From positions 265,975,114 to 266,039,113 of the forward strand of contig OY856188.1 of the NCBI GenBank assembly GCA_963693315.1: a stretch of 64,000 bases of DNA, in the 5' to 3' direction. Below the pieces are notes generated by a model. The model was not told the origin of the DNA, searched no databases, and saw only the letters and a program-made list of their open reading frames with translations. Shown one piece after another: positions 1-12,090 of this stretch; the first letter of the stretch is position 1; the number at the start of each line of letters is the position of its first letter. The position numbers were made by a program, and so were the translations under genes. This DNA is from Diogma glabrata. Lineage: Eukaryota; Arthropoda; Insecta; Diptera; Cylindrotomidae.

Positions 1-201
1 TTTCGCAAACCCCTAAAACTTTGCCGCCATCCTATGTCATCCCTAGAGCGAAATTTAATTTTTTGAAAGAAATGGTATTTTTATTTTGTCATTGGCTATC
101 TGTATATGAAATTTTATCGAAATCAGAGGGGGTCAGGAACATCGATGTTGCGGTGACGTTGAATTGCTCTTTGTTGCGGTAACGTGGAATTATATTTTCA
201 T
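1..201. other. left flank, probably spargel intron
   Basis: No gene is seen. The stretch holds one short imperfect direct repeat of about 19 bp (143-161 and 174-192, both beginning GTTGCGGT and ending GGAATT or GAATT). The spargel gene runs off the left edge, so this is inferred to be its intron. Confidence 0.4.
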
Positions 202-212
202 ATATATGAATC

Positions 213-3200
213 CCTCCCTGTGAAGTGGGGATCAGAATTCACTCACAGCCTGGCACATGCTTGTCGTAGGACGCAACTGAGTGTGCTGCGATGTTCGTAG
301 ACTGAATGGCTTACAGAGACCTTAGCGTCTCAGGTAGTAGGTGAATTTATTGCTCAGATGAACTCCCAACATAGTTGGGTGAACTTCATCGAGTAATACG
401 GATTCACTGAAGCGAACATCACAAATCAGGTATGCCAGTATACCTTATTCAGCAGCCCTGGAAACTGCATAGGATTCCCTGGACCAATCACCCATTAATA
501 CGAAACAAAAATTGATTAAAGTAACGCACACTAGGAAGAAAAAATAAAAAAAACATCAAACCGGAAAAACAATCAAATATCGACCCTTGGCTATCGCACC
601 CGGACACGAATTGGGAACTGGAACGTCAGAACTCTAACAGAAACATCGAGACTAGCACAAATTGAGAAGGTATTGCATGAATATAAGATCGAATTACTAG
701 GACTCAGTGAAGTAAGATGGAAAAACAGTGGGGAATTGGCAACAAGCTCAGGAAAATACTTCATATTCTCTGGTAAAGCCGACACACATGAACAAGGTGT
801 AGGAATATTAACAACACCCAAAGCAAAGTAAGCACTACTCGAATGGAAACCGATAAGTAGCAGAATAATAACAGCTCGATTTCAGTCGAAAATCAGAAAT
901 ACAACCATAATTCAGTGCTATGCACCTACCGAAGAAGCTGATGACCTGATGACACAACAAAAGATAAATTCTACGAACAACTACAAGCCACAATTTCTTG
1001 TGCACACCGAAATGATATAAAAATTATCCAAGGAGATTTTAATGCTAAAATTAGAGCCGATAACACTGGCATGGCATCAATCATGGGCAGATGTGCGCTA
1101 GAATCAGCACGAACAACAATGGTAATAAACTCTTCGATTGTTGTGTCACAAACCAGCTATTCATAGGAGGCAGTAAATTCCCACATAAGAACATACACAA
1201 ATACAATTGGACATCACCCGATGGAAGAACCAAGAATCAAATCGATCACGTACTAGTTAACAGAAAATGTCTGTCCTCTCTTCAGGATGTCAGAACAATG
1301 CGTGGAGCAGACATACACAGCGACCACCAACTGGTAATAGCAACATTCAAAATTAAACCAGCCACTGCGAAACAAAACAAGTCTAATCGGAGAAAATTCA
1401 ACACCAATAGATGGAGAGACAAGACAAGACAACATACACGACATCTTCAAACAATCGCTCCAGCTCAATCTATCAGGACATGAAGCCAGTAATATTGATC
1501 ATAAATGGGAACAAGTTGAAGCAGCCTACATCAACACTGCTACAGATGTGCTCGGATACCAAAACAAGTCCCGCAAACCATGGATTAGCGATGATACTTG
1601 GAAGAACATTGAAGAACGTCGACAGCGCAAGGTGCAACTATGTCACCAAAACACAACTGAAGCGCAGAGCAAATATGAAAGTACAGCTAAACAAGTGAAA
1701 AAGATGGCAAGGAATGATCGCAGAAAATACACAGAAGACATTCTCAAGACTGCTGAAACAACAGCCGCAAATAGAAATATACGCATGCTACATCAATGCG
1801 TAAGAAAGATCACAAACAAGTACACGTGTACCCCACCAATAAAGGATGAATCTGGTGAAACCCTAACAACAACTGAACAGCAGCTTAATAGATGGAAAGA
1901 ATACTTCGAAGACAACAACCTAAATAATGAGGAAAGTTTCCAGTCTGCAGATGGCACTAATAACGAAACTATCAACACCCATCCACCGACGGAGCGGGAA
2001 GTTAGAAGTGCCATACAGAAACTGAAGAACAACAAAGCAGTTGGTACAGACAACATACCAGCGGAAGTATTCAATGCAGATGCAGCTACCACAGCTGAAA
2101 TCCTAACACCACTATAAGCTGACATATGGAGTTCTGGAAAAATACCGGACCAATCGAAAGAGGGTTTAGCCATAACAATTCCCAAGAAAGGTGATCTAAG
2201 AGAATGTAAGAATTGGCGAGGTATATCCCTGCTCAACACCACAATGAAAGTATTAGCGATGATCATTCTGGAAAGAATATCTCCATCAATTAACAAGAAA
2301 TTAAGAAACGAACAAGCTGGCTTTAGACCAGGCAGAAGCTGTACAGATCATATCAACACAATCCGTATCATCGTCGAACAATCTAACGAATGGAATTCGC
2401 CACTGTATCTACTCTTCGTGGACTTCGAGCGGGCGTTTGACACAGTCAACAGAACTGCTATCTGGAAATCACTTTGTGAAATGGGCATCCCAAATCAGAT
2501 AATCGATCTAATCAAGGAAATGTATCGGAATGCTGGGAACAAAATTCAATACAAAGGACAGCAAAGTGATAAGTACTTTAACAACCGGGGAGTAAGGAAA
2601 GGCTATGTGTAATCATCGCTACTATTCCTCATAGTACTAGATAGTGTAATGCGAAAGCTCGAGAACGAAAGTCCAAATGGCATCCAATGGGGACCATTAA
2701 GACGGCTCAATGGTATAGACTACGCAGACGATATCTGCCTGCTTACACACAGACATGCCGACATGCAACAGAAAATACAGAAGCTATCAATCCTTGCACA
2801 TGAAGTTGGTCTCAAGATCAACATAACCAAAACAAAGCTAATCAGACTGAACACCAACGTGAGTACACCAATCAACATAAATAATACGAAAGTCGACGAT
2901 GTCGAAAAATTCGTATATCTTGGTTGTACTGTAGCGAAAACAGGCGGAACAGAAAAAGACATCAGTCAACACATCAACAAAGCAAGAAACACATTAAACT
3001 TGCTTCACAAGATTTGGAATGCGTCCGTCCTGTCAAGAAGGACAAAGCTACGGATGTTCAACGCATGTGTTAAGTCAGTACTGCTGTATGGATGTGAAAC
3101 ATGGAAACAAACACAGAAGATCAAAAATAAACTTCAGGTGTTTGTCAACAAATGCCTAAGAAAATTAATCAAATGCTTCTGGCCAAACACCATCAGTAAC

Positions 3201-3501
3201 GAAGAACTTCTGCGGCAAACTGAGTAGATAGACATTAAGACCGATATAAGAAAACAAAAGTGGAGATGGATAGGACATACACTGAGAAAGCCAGCAGAAG
3301 ACATAACAAAGATGTCTCTGGAGTGAAACCCGCAAGGGAAAAGGAAAGTAGGAAGACCAGCAATGACCTGGAAGAAAACGGTGCTAGCCGAAGCAGAACA
3401 TATCGGAAAGACATGGAGAGAAGTGAAAGCAATTGCCCCCAATAGAGTTAGATGGTCCAGCCTAGTAGACGCCCTGTGCTCCTAAAGGAAGCAAAAAAAA
3501 A
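213..3501 (+). mobile_element. RTE-like non-LTR retrotransposon, full length, inactive
   Basis: A LINE with an apurinic-type endonuclease followed by a reverse transcriptase, ending in a short A-rich tail after GGAAGC. The 11-bp sequence ATATATGAATC is found directly before it (202-212) and directly after the tail (3502-3512), a perfect target-site duplication that fixes both ends. The 5' part (213 to about 590) looks like untranslated leader. The C-terminal block with WRWIGHTLRK followed by a GKRK-GRP-type stretch is typical of RTE-like endonuclease/reverse-transcriptase proteins; the clade assignment is by eye. It sits upstream of the RRM exon of spargel in the opposite orientation, in what is inferred to be that gene's last intron. 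Confidence 0.85.
598..3470 (+). pseudogene. RTE-like endonuclease/reverse transcriptase pseudogene
   Basis: The single product would be a LINE ORF2-type protein that nicks target DNA and copies its own RNA. Visible in order: endonuclease start with GNWNVRTL (about 625), EVRW (about 710), the terminal SDH motif (about 1316), reverse transcriptase with NWRGISLLNT (about 2212), AGFRPGRSC (about 2315), catalytic motif FVDFERAFD (about 2416), and YADD (about 2718). The frame is broken by TAA at 829-831, a frame change between about 950 and 1110, TAA at 2115-2117, TAA at 2610-2612 and TAG at 3225-3227, so it cannot make the full protein. No separate ORF1 is present, as expected for RTE. Confidence 0.85.
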
Positions 3502-3512
3502 ATATATGAATC

Positions 3513-4300
3513 GGGTTTTCTCTATTTTGAGTATTTAGTAATAATATTTTATAACTAATGGGTCCAAACAAATAATTATAGCATTTCGATCAAAACGTTT
3601 TTTATATATAAAAAAAACAAACTTTAATGTTCGAATCAATGAACCTTCAAAAATTAACCACTTTCCAAGACATTGAATTTAATTACTAAATAACCCACTA
3701 CTACTTATTTATTCAACTAAACTCACACATATTTTATGTAACTGTTAACAAATATAGTACTTGGTAACAGAGTCGCAAAATTATTTTCAGATCGAATAAA
3801 TTGATTAGTCATTACGTAAATACTACTAATTACCGACCACTTCAAAATGAAAACTAACAAAAAGAAACTACTATTTACGCAAAATAAATCTAAATTTAGA
3901 ACGAAATAAGTTGTCCTTTATTCGCGATGAATGAGTGAAAATTTTAAAACAAATTTTTGAATGAAATTGCAAAAAAATGTTTCACACATCTACTATATAT
4001 AATATATTAATTAACAGAAAGGAATATATAAATACATATATGCAAAGTAAAGTTTAAAGTTTATTTAATGCTTGGTAATTTCCTTGCCAAAAAATACAAT
4101 TATTATTATTCATTATTTAAATTGCATAGCATATGTATAATTTGAACAACAATAACAATAATTTGGCAATTTTACTTTTTTTGTTTGAAAAATTTATTGC
4201 ACGCGTACATAATAGAATAACAAGAAGTTCAATGTAATATGTGTATATATACGTAATGTAATTTTAGGTTCATATTATAAGGTTAAAATGTTATAATTAC
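3513..4300 (-). other. AT-rich intron sequence of spargel
   Basis: No ORF, exon or repeat is recognised. On the minus strand this follows the donor GTAATT directly after the RRM exon, and is inferred to be the start of a long terminal intron in which the RTE-like element landed. Confidence 0.5.
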
Positions 4301-7300
4301 CCTGTATCCTTATGATGAAACGTAATTTGTTTAATGGGACCATATTGTAAGAATTTTGATTTGAGGTCATCTTTTGTTGTTTCTCTTTCTATTCTTCCCA
4401 CATATACGATTCTTCTTTCTTCTAAATTTTATGAAGACGATTTAAATTAAAATCGATAAAAAAAATGATTTTACAATCAATACTTACCCGTCCCAGGCGA
4501 TAATTGACGTTCTTTTATTTTACTTCTTGATCGAGATCTTCGATGTGAACTTCCTCTAGAACGAGATCTAGACATACTGCTTCTACTGGAACTACTAGAC
4601 GTACTATAACGTCTACTTCTGTTTCTTGGTTGATATCTTGAATGGTTTGATGAATTACTTGATAAAGATTTACTCGAGCATCTTGAAGTTGGTCGTGGAT
4701 GTTTTATATGATTTCGATCTTTCGAATTACTATGACTTCTTCTTGATCTTGGGGAACGAGTACGACGGTGGTTTGGAGAATACGACCTATTACTTTCACG
4801 ATAACCTCGTCGGTCAGTATAACTATTTCGTGCCGTTGAATTATTTCGACGCTGGGATACCGGTGAAATTGATCTGTTATGGTTTGAACGATAATTACGT
4901 GAACGGCTATATCTCCGATGATTTTCATCATCATTTGATGAATAAGATGCATTTCTAACCCGTTGTGAATGTGAATGACTATTGTTTCGTTCATCAATAT
5001 GTTTTGATTTAATTTTTTCTAACTTCTGCAATGGTGTAAAGTGAGGCAGTGTTTCTGTTTGTATAGATATACAATATTTTTTCGGTTTTATCCTATCTTT
5101 ACGTAAGTGCATTATTATTTTATCTTCACCGTGTTCTAATATTCTAGTTTCTGTCTCTTTTAATATGTTTTGATTGCTAATTTTTATCATAGCTGTTTCT
5201 GGTTTACCGGGAGAAGAATTTGAGGGTGAAACTCCAATGTTTGGTGATACCTGAGAGTGTGGTATACCAGTTTTAATTAGATTTGCTTGTGTGTTGTCAG
5301 AGGTTTTTTTCAAAACAACATTTGTTATGCTTGATAAAAGTGAGTTAGCTGAAATTTGAACATTCTCTCCACTTAATTTTACTTTATTAATTGTATCATT
5401 TATATTGGAAAGTAACGATGAATTTTTTAACATTTTACTAGATATATTCATATCGAAATTCGGCGGTAATGTTATATTGGTATTACAACCTATAGAAACA
5501 ATAACAATTTCTTCATAGTTTGGATTCATATGTGAGGGGGATATACTACGATCATTTATATTTTCTGATTTACAGTTCATATTAGTCATTTCAGCTAACG
5601 GTAGCAAACAAGATATACTCGATATAGGAATAACTATTTTAGGTTCACTTAATTTAGCTCTCTTCAAACGCAATGCTTTTTTAGTTGCTTCTAAGATTGG
5701 ATCAAAAACTTTGCTTCTAGTGTATATTTCATGATCTTTAGCTATCAACAACGAAACCGGTTTTTTGATTGAATCAGGTGTTTGTATATTTGTGCTCTTT
5801 TTAATTATACTGGCACCGCTATTTTCATTTTTAACGACAGTTAAAATTTCTTTTAGTTTAGAATCACTATATTTTTTATCTTCAATTTTTACCGGATCAT
5901 TTAGAAGTGGTAGAGTAAGATTTGGATTTTCTCGTCGTAACTTATACTCTTGCAGATTCAATTTGCGTTTTTCTTTTACAGGAATCTCAACAGGTGTACT
6001 AAATTCTTCAACAACTACACTTGATGTTATCTCATTTTCTAATTGTGTTTTTTCAATTTGAGTTTTTTCAATTACTTCTTGCGCTTTCACAACATTTTCA
6101 TCTTCAGATTTTACGAGCTCATGTGTATTTGATGTTAACGATAGATTTTTTCCCCTTCCTAATCCAACACGTTGTCGTTTTCGGTCATGCAAGGGGTTGA
6201 ATGCTTCTATCTCTATCGCTTTTTTTAGTGGATGGGATTTTTTAGTTGGAGAACAATAATCATGATCACTCATATTCTTTATTTTTTTATCGTTATGTAC
6301 AACAACCGAAATTAATTTGTTTCTATACAATTGAGTGCCTGCATTCAAAATTCTCGTTCTTATAGGTGGATTAAGGAGATTTGGTGAAGGTAGTGTTATA
6401 CGTGTTTTTTGTCGAATATTAGATGATGGCTTTGATTTCGATGGTATATTATTTATTAGTTTAGTTGGTGTCCAAGTTGGATCAGAATTAAAATCGTCAT
6501 CATTTTTTACAACAAGTTTTGTTTCTATCACATCTTCGGCTTCGGTTTTTATTGTTTTATTACAATTGAAGCTACGTTCTGAAACTGTTTCAACGTCGAT
6601 TGATTCATCCGAGTCAGAATCCATAAATTCTCGTGTTAATCTTTTGTATCCTCTTTTAGGTGTTTGTACACGTGTTTTCTTTACAGGTGAGTATTTTTCA
6701 ATTTTAATAGAACGACCAGGCGTTGGTGGTGGTAATTTACAATCTTCTTCTGTTATATATTTAGTTAAGTCAAAATTTTTCACATCTAAAATATCTGAGT
6801 CCAATTTATAATCATCCAAAAATCGTTCATCTTTTGATAAGTCGTTATACATTTTATGTGACTTAATTGTTATATTATTTTTAATCGGACTGACAAACTT
6901 ATCAAAACTGTTTAACTCGGAAAAATCTAAAGGTATATCACTAACTCCGCTATTATTAAAATTATCACTAATCACATTTTTTTCATCACCAACACCATAT
7001 TCATCATGAGGATCTTCATTTATCTTTTCATTGCTTACTCCTTCTTCCTCCTCTGAATTACTTTGCATTTCAGCATAATTATCGTCTTCATCATCAGTGC
7101 TTTCGTCTTCATCATTATTTTCATGAGACAAAGGTGAACTATATTCACAATCTGGATCAATTGGTATTATTTCAACAGCAGGAGTTATACATCTTAAGAA
7201 TTCATCACTTTCTATAGATGTTATTGAAATTTTACGATTTTCAAACTCATCCTAGAAATATTAATACGTTTTAGATGATCTGTCGTTACCTATTTATTAA

Positions 7301-7669
7301 ATTTCTCTAAAATTTGGTTATCATTTTTACACTACCTCTTCAGAATCGTATTCTAATTTAATTTGATTTTGATGAAGTATAGAAATATGAGTACCAGCTA
7401 AAAAGTTTTTATTTTCTATATCACAATCAAAATCGGTCGTTGGATGATGGCTTGGAGAAGAGGGCAAAATACCCTCCAACGTATGACTTAAATTCATATG
7501 AAGTGTACTGAAAAGAGAAAAAAATATAAGAATTATTTTTGTTTATACAACATTCTATTAATACTTACTCTCGATCACTACCCCAAATGTCAGAGTGATC
7601 ATCAAATTGCATTTGATAACTATCAAAATGTTCACTATCGTGAAATATTTTCAGTAAACCCGATTCCAT
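4301..7669 (-). CDS. srl: spargel, PGC-1 family transcriptional coactivator (3' part outside window)
   Basis: Exons on the minus strand: 7669-7569, 7507-7336, 7251-4488, 4421-4301; phases agree at every GT-AG junction and give 1052 codons up to the window's last exon. Introns are 61, 84 and 66 nt. The first ATG (7669) follows stop-rich DNA. PGC-1 proteins coactivate nuclear receptors and NRF-type factors to drive mitochondrial and metabolic genes in the nucleus. Evidence: an acidic N-terminal half; SDHDYC near residue 418, matching the (D/E)HxY HCF-1 binding motif of PGC-1 proteins; an arginine/serine-rich region (about 845-1008); then EERRIVYVGRI starting an RNA-recognition motif, the order found in PGC-1. 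Exon 3 runs open into its intron (apparent end SPGTGKY), but CGG|GTAAGT is a clear donor. Only the first ~39 RRM residues are here, ending KDTG; the rest must lie left of the window unless the gene is truncated. It is transcribed in the same direction as eIF3a. Confidence 0.85.
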
Positions 7670-8418
7670 GTTTTTTTTGTTATTTATTTTCTAGCACTAA
7701 AATATAAAACATTTTTGTTATTACAAATAGTTTGAATAGTTATTTTATTTTTAAGAGTTGATCTAATTTCTGAAAATAAGTTTGACAGAATATGTTATTT
7801 ACTGAAGTTTATTTCTTTATTATTTACAATTTTTCTGTTTTAGTTTATGTTTTTTTAGGGTATTAAAATACTCATAAAACTAAGATAAATGTTGATTTGA
7901 CAAACTAAAATATAATTTTCAAAAGATATAAAAAATCTTGAACGGCCTAGGTAGTTTCCTTAAGTCGAACTACATAATCTCAAACCTCAATTTGAATATT
8001 CCTTAGAAGTAAATTAAATTCAAGAACGCTTTCAGACAATTTATTTCGTCGTTTCCGTTCGTTCAAATGAACACAGTTGATTCATCAGTTTGGTATCTAT
8101 CTGTATAACAGTTATTCAAAATTCATTTATTCCTCGAGAAAAAACTGATAAAATTGTGACGATTAAGGAGTACGATGCACAAAAGAACATCTTAGAAAAT
8201 ACTCTAGCGAAAGCATTTCCACTAAAAGAATACAAAACACCTGAATAGAGATAACAAAAACAAAATAACACGTAACAAGAAATATTTGTTGATCTAATAA
8301 TAATCAAAAAATAAAAACCCCTTAATAAACGTAAAGTTACAAATCAAAAAAATAGATTTGACACCTATGTGTCTACATTTGATGATCGTATTAACATGTT
8401 TTTGTTGATTGAGTTTTG
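7670..8418. other. intergenic, includes spargel promoter side
   Basis: AT-rich, with no supported gene. The spargel 5' UTR and promoter should lie just right of 7669, but no clear core promoter motif was identified by eye. Confidence 0.4.
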
Positions 8419-8755
8419 TTCTAGAATTTTGTAGAGATATCGCTATTGTTTCGGGTAATATATATAAAATGTCGTGTTAGGGATAAAGATTCAGTATTAA
8501 AATGTCAGTGATACACTGTAGTTTTAAAATTAGAAGCTGAATTAGATTATTGTAATTTGTAAGTATATCAAGATTATTGTAATTTGTAAGTGATATTGTG
8601 AATAATAATAAGAGATTATTATAAGTGACGAATTATTGTGAATAAAAGAATAATTAATGGGAATAATAAAAGGAGGAATATTTATAAGAAGATAAAATCT
8701 TGAACGAATAAAAATTATACGTATAGAAAATCCATTGTTTTAATTTCTTGAGCTA
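8419..8755 (+). mobile_element. LTR remnant (family shared with 63450-63782)
   Basis: Starts TGTTCTAGAA, has a TATATATAAAA promoter-like box near 8460, continues with AT-rich transcript-like repeats (ATTGTAATTTGTAAG twice, about 8549-8590) and ends near a run starting AAAATCTTGAACGAATAAA followed by CCATTGTTTTAATTT, then TAGTGATCGAAC. The same order and near-identical words are found on the minus strand at 63450-63782. The TGATCGAAC segment just outside is a plausible primer-binding site. It is interpreted as a solo or orphan LTR; no coding region is attached here. Confidence 0.55.
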
Positions 8756-9114
8756 GTGATCGAACCAAATATTAGTATTATTTTTCATCGAACCAAATAT
8801 TATTTTTCAAAAACTATCCTTAGTAAACAACAGGTCGAAATACTAATTGATACTATGCCCAGATTCGCAAACGATAAATGATGTTAAAGCATGATGTTGC
8901 TTGTATCTTTACCATGTTTCAATATAATTTGAGAGTTAAAAAAAGTTAAATGCACATAAGTAATGAAATTTTTTATAATGTGCATGTAATTTGTAAAAGA
9001 TAAAGATTGTAAATTATTGTTGTATCAAGGGAATATACTAAAAAGATACTAAAGTATGCGTATGTTACAGTTTAATGACTCCAGAAAGATAATCCAGAAA
9101 GCTTCTCAAGATCT
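8756..9114. other. intergenic sequence after the LTR remnant
   Basis: Contains the presumed leader (CATCGAACCAAATATTA repeated imperfectly around 8757-8806) and AT-rich DNA. No coding sequence is seen. Confidence 0.35.
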
Positions 9115-11663
9115 ACGGCTCTACGTCCCAAAAGTACTCTGAACCCAGTTCCAACCAGGGACCATCACAAAAATTTCGACGGAAGGTACAACTCCCACGC
9201 TTCATTTTTTGGATAAAGCTGTCACTAGCCTGTCTGCTTCAAACTCTCCTCGTCATTCTAGACCACCTAAAACATGGCACTGTGCAATATGTAGAAACAT
9301 TCTGAGAGCAAACACTACACTATCAGGTGTAACACCTTTAAAGAATGGTGTCATCTCAAGAACTATTTAGTCCTTGCACACATAAGATGGACCAAAGGTG
9401 CCCATGGAGCAAAAACTATATATCGCGATGTTGTCAAGCATCAAACCAACAAAGACGAGCTCGCACCAGAACACAATGCGAATGAACACACATCCGGAAA
9501 CCTCAAGCAGTGTGCAAGTAATGCAACTAAACTGCAATGATATCATAAGATAGATGACATAATAAACTATATTATGTGCAATTGAATAATGATATTCTAG
9601 TCGCGTTTTTACAAGAAACCAAACTAAATGTTAGATCTAAGATTAGTGATAATATCTGTGATTATAGAATTATAAGGATGGCTGGATAGAGAGAAGGACA
9701 AAGGTGGTTGGGTTACCGGTGGGATTGCTTTTATCATTCACAAAACCGTTATTTACCATACAGCCACATTACCTGCAGTACCGGGAACTGATAATCACCT
9801 AGAAAAACTGGGTATCATAATAAAACTCCGGAAATACGGAGATAACTCTAGTCAATATTTATATTCCACCATTAAGATACAGGTTATGAATCGTCCATAG
9901 GACATTTATTTTATACCGAAGAATTTTCGGAGATGTGAATGTGTCATGATCTATGACACTCACACTTGAACACTGATCGATGAGGCGAAAACATTGCTGA
10001 CCAAATTGATGGCTCCAACTTTGGAGTCCTCAACGAACCACAACCAACAAATAACTCGTATTTGCACCTTTTGTCGAAATTGTTGTAATGGTCCTTGGTC
10101 GGCATTGAGTTCCGAGTGCTTCTGGGGCGTAGAACCGCCCATCTTGAGAAGCCTTCAATATCTATCAATATCTATTGGCCTGTCACAAAGAGCAACATTC
10201 TTGCAATGACACCTTAACTGCGATCGAACCACCTAGAGACATAAGGACAGCAAAATGCTTTCTGCAAGATGACAGAGATAGCCAGGTTACTGGTAACATT
10301 AACGAATCTACATATAGAACTGGCTTAAAAGCACTCCACACCAAAACGGTTGAAAACGCAATAAGGAACTTACTCCAAATCGTGTTCTAAATATAAAGCC
10401 AACAAAAGTCGCTGCCGAAGAGGTCCAACTACACCGTAGCACCAGATCCATCCTAGCTCAACTAAGATCCGGTTGGTCACGCATTCTAAACAACTACATG
10501 AGTAGAGCTGTACCTGGAATTATTGACAAGTGTCCCGCATGTGAGGGCACGCCGCACGATGTAGACCAGCTATTCAATTATCCTGATAATATAACCAACC
10601 AGACGAAGGAAGATTTGTGGTACCGCCCAAGGGCAGTAGCCGAGTTCCTGAACCTGGACATGGAGCCGGAGTACTAGCACCAAACCCGTTGCTACAACAA
10701 CAATAACTCGTATTCTTCTTCAGATGTTTTCTTTACAGCATGTTACTAATACAAATTGCTGAATGGAGAACCGAAATTGCATTAGGATCAGAGCACGTGC
10801 CGATCATAATCACCGTAAGCCGTTCCATAAACCTAATAATATCAGAGAAGAGGACTTAAATTACTTTTAATAAAGCTGACTGGAAGCATTTGACAGAAAT
10901 GGTGGAATTCAGTAAGCAATTTTTACTAAGTGATGCCCTCTCTAGGGAATAAAAATTCGGAGAAATTTTTAATATAGCTAAATCTCGATTCATTCCAGCC
11001 AAGAATACATAAGGTGAAACCAAACATCCCACAGGAAGCTTGCGTACTTTCCACTCCAAGAGATGACATCCACAAAACAGATCCAACTGATCATCAACCT
11101 TAATAAGCAAACTAATAAGTTAGTTACGTAGCACAAACGTAATAAATGGAGAGAGCTATTGAGTAAGTCAAGCTTTGACACAAGAGTCTTTGGAAGGTCA
11201 TAAAAGGCTTAACTCATTCTCGACAACCGTGTAACAACTCCATGATCTCCTTCGATGATATCCCAACCGAGACAGGAAATGCGCAACAAAATGTAACACA
11301 ATTTACAAAAAAGCAACGTGAACATAAAAAGGAAACTAGGCCAGTATTGAGACATCTGCGCAAACTAAATACTGAACATTAAGAGGATATCACATTTGCC
11401 GAAGAAGTTGAAAATGCTATAAAGAAAACTACGCCATACAGCTATTTGGCCCGACGGCATCTCAGCCATTATGCTAAAACATATTGGAACCAAAGGAACT
11501 ATCTGACTACCACACTCAACACATCGCTAAATACCCTCCAGATATCAAATATTTAGTAAACGGCAAGAATAAGCCCCATCTTGAAACCTGAAGAAAAGGT
11601 AGAATCTTGCAGAGCCATTTCAATCCTTTCATCGGTCGCAAAACTAATTGAAGCGCTTGTTTT
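9115..11663 (+). mobile_element. jockey-like LINE copy A, decayed
   Basis: Degenerate LINE read in pieces on the plus strand. About 9260-9420 encodes a Cys/His-rich stretch (TWHCAIC, later KEWCHLKN across a frameshift) resembling the zinc-finger/PHD-like leader of some jockey/CR1 elements. About 9587-10050 is an endonuclease domain (LVAFLQETKLN, later GSNFGVLNEP). About 11200-11560 is the start of the reverse transcriptase, with homology to the better copy B. Many stops and frameshifts are present. It is interrupted by another jockey 3' fragment (10063-10701) and cut off at 11663 by a minus-strand LINE tail. Confidence 0.7.
10063..10701 (+). mobile_element. jockey-like 3' fragment with 5' inversion, inserted in copy A
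   Basis: Flanked by a 13-bp direct repeat AATAACTCGTATT (10050-10062 and 10702-10714), a target-site duplication; the endonuclease reading of copy A resumes after it. The 3' part (about 10160-10690) is plus-oriented and encodes the jockey C-terminal zinc-knuckle-like region (LAQLRSGWSRIL, CPACEGTPHD, then LFNYP), ending GCTACAACAAC. The first ~85 bp are in the opposite orientation and match the family 5' region seen at 31855-31930 in the plus sense. This is the usual signature of twin priming. Confidence 0.75.
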
Positions 11664-12090
11664 TTTAGTAAAACGTGTTGTGTAATAAGGATTACAATTT
11701 GTAACGCAACAACACATAGATACCTTGTAAGACCTAGGTCCCACAACAACATGCGTTCTGGGTTTTGGGTTGACGATTATTTTTTATTTTTGTGCATTGA
11801 CGGCACTCGAAACTATGGATTCGGGCAAAGCATTCCATTTGTACGATGTACGGACAAAGAAGTCCCAAGAGAGTGAGTGATCTCAACAGTTTTCACAAAC
11901 CGATTGACGATTAAAACGGGGAAAAGAATACGTTTGAGGAATGATGGATCTGATTTCATCCGCGCACTGCTGGTGACGATATTTATAAAGAACAACAAGA
12001 TCAGCAACAGTGCGACGATGTTGTAGGGTATCAAGATTTGATGTTAAACTTTGATCACCAACAATTCGTATAGCACGCTTTTGAACAGTC
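11664..12090 (-). mobile_element. 3' fragment of the 49.5-kb LINE family
   Basis: Begins (plus strand) with GTTTTTTTAGTAAAACGTGTTGTGTAATA, i.e. a minus-strand 3' end with a short A tail, and follows the sequence of the intact element at 49520-49980 (words such as CGGACAAAGAAGTC and GCAACAGTGCGACGATGTTG). It encodes a decayed C-terminal part of the reverse-transcriptase ORF. It abuts jockey copy A on the left and another LINE on the right. Confidence 0.75.

Noticed and set aside
4477..4487. Apparent spargel C-terminus SPGTGKY
   Set aside because: It is read-through into an intron; CGG|GTAAGT is a consensus donor and the next exon continues in phase into an RRM.
4626..6811. Plus-strand ORFs opposite spargel (for example 4626-4958, 6335-6811)
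   Set aside because: Antisense shadows of a 2.7-kb exon with biased codons; no similarity or start context.
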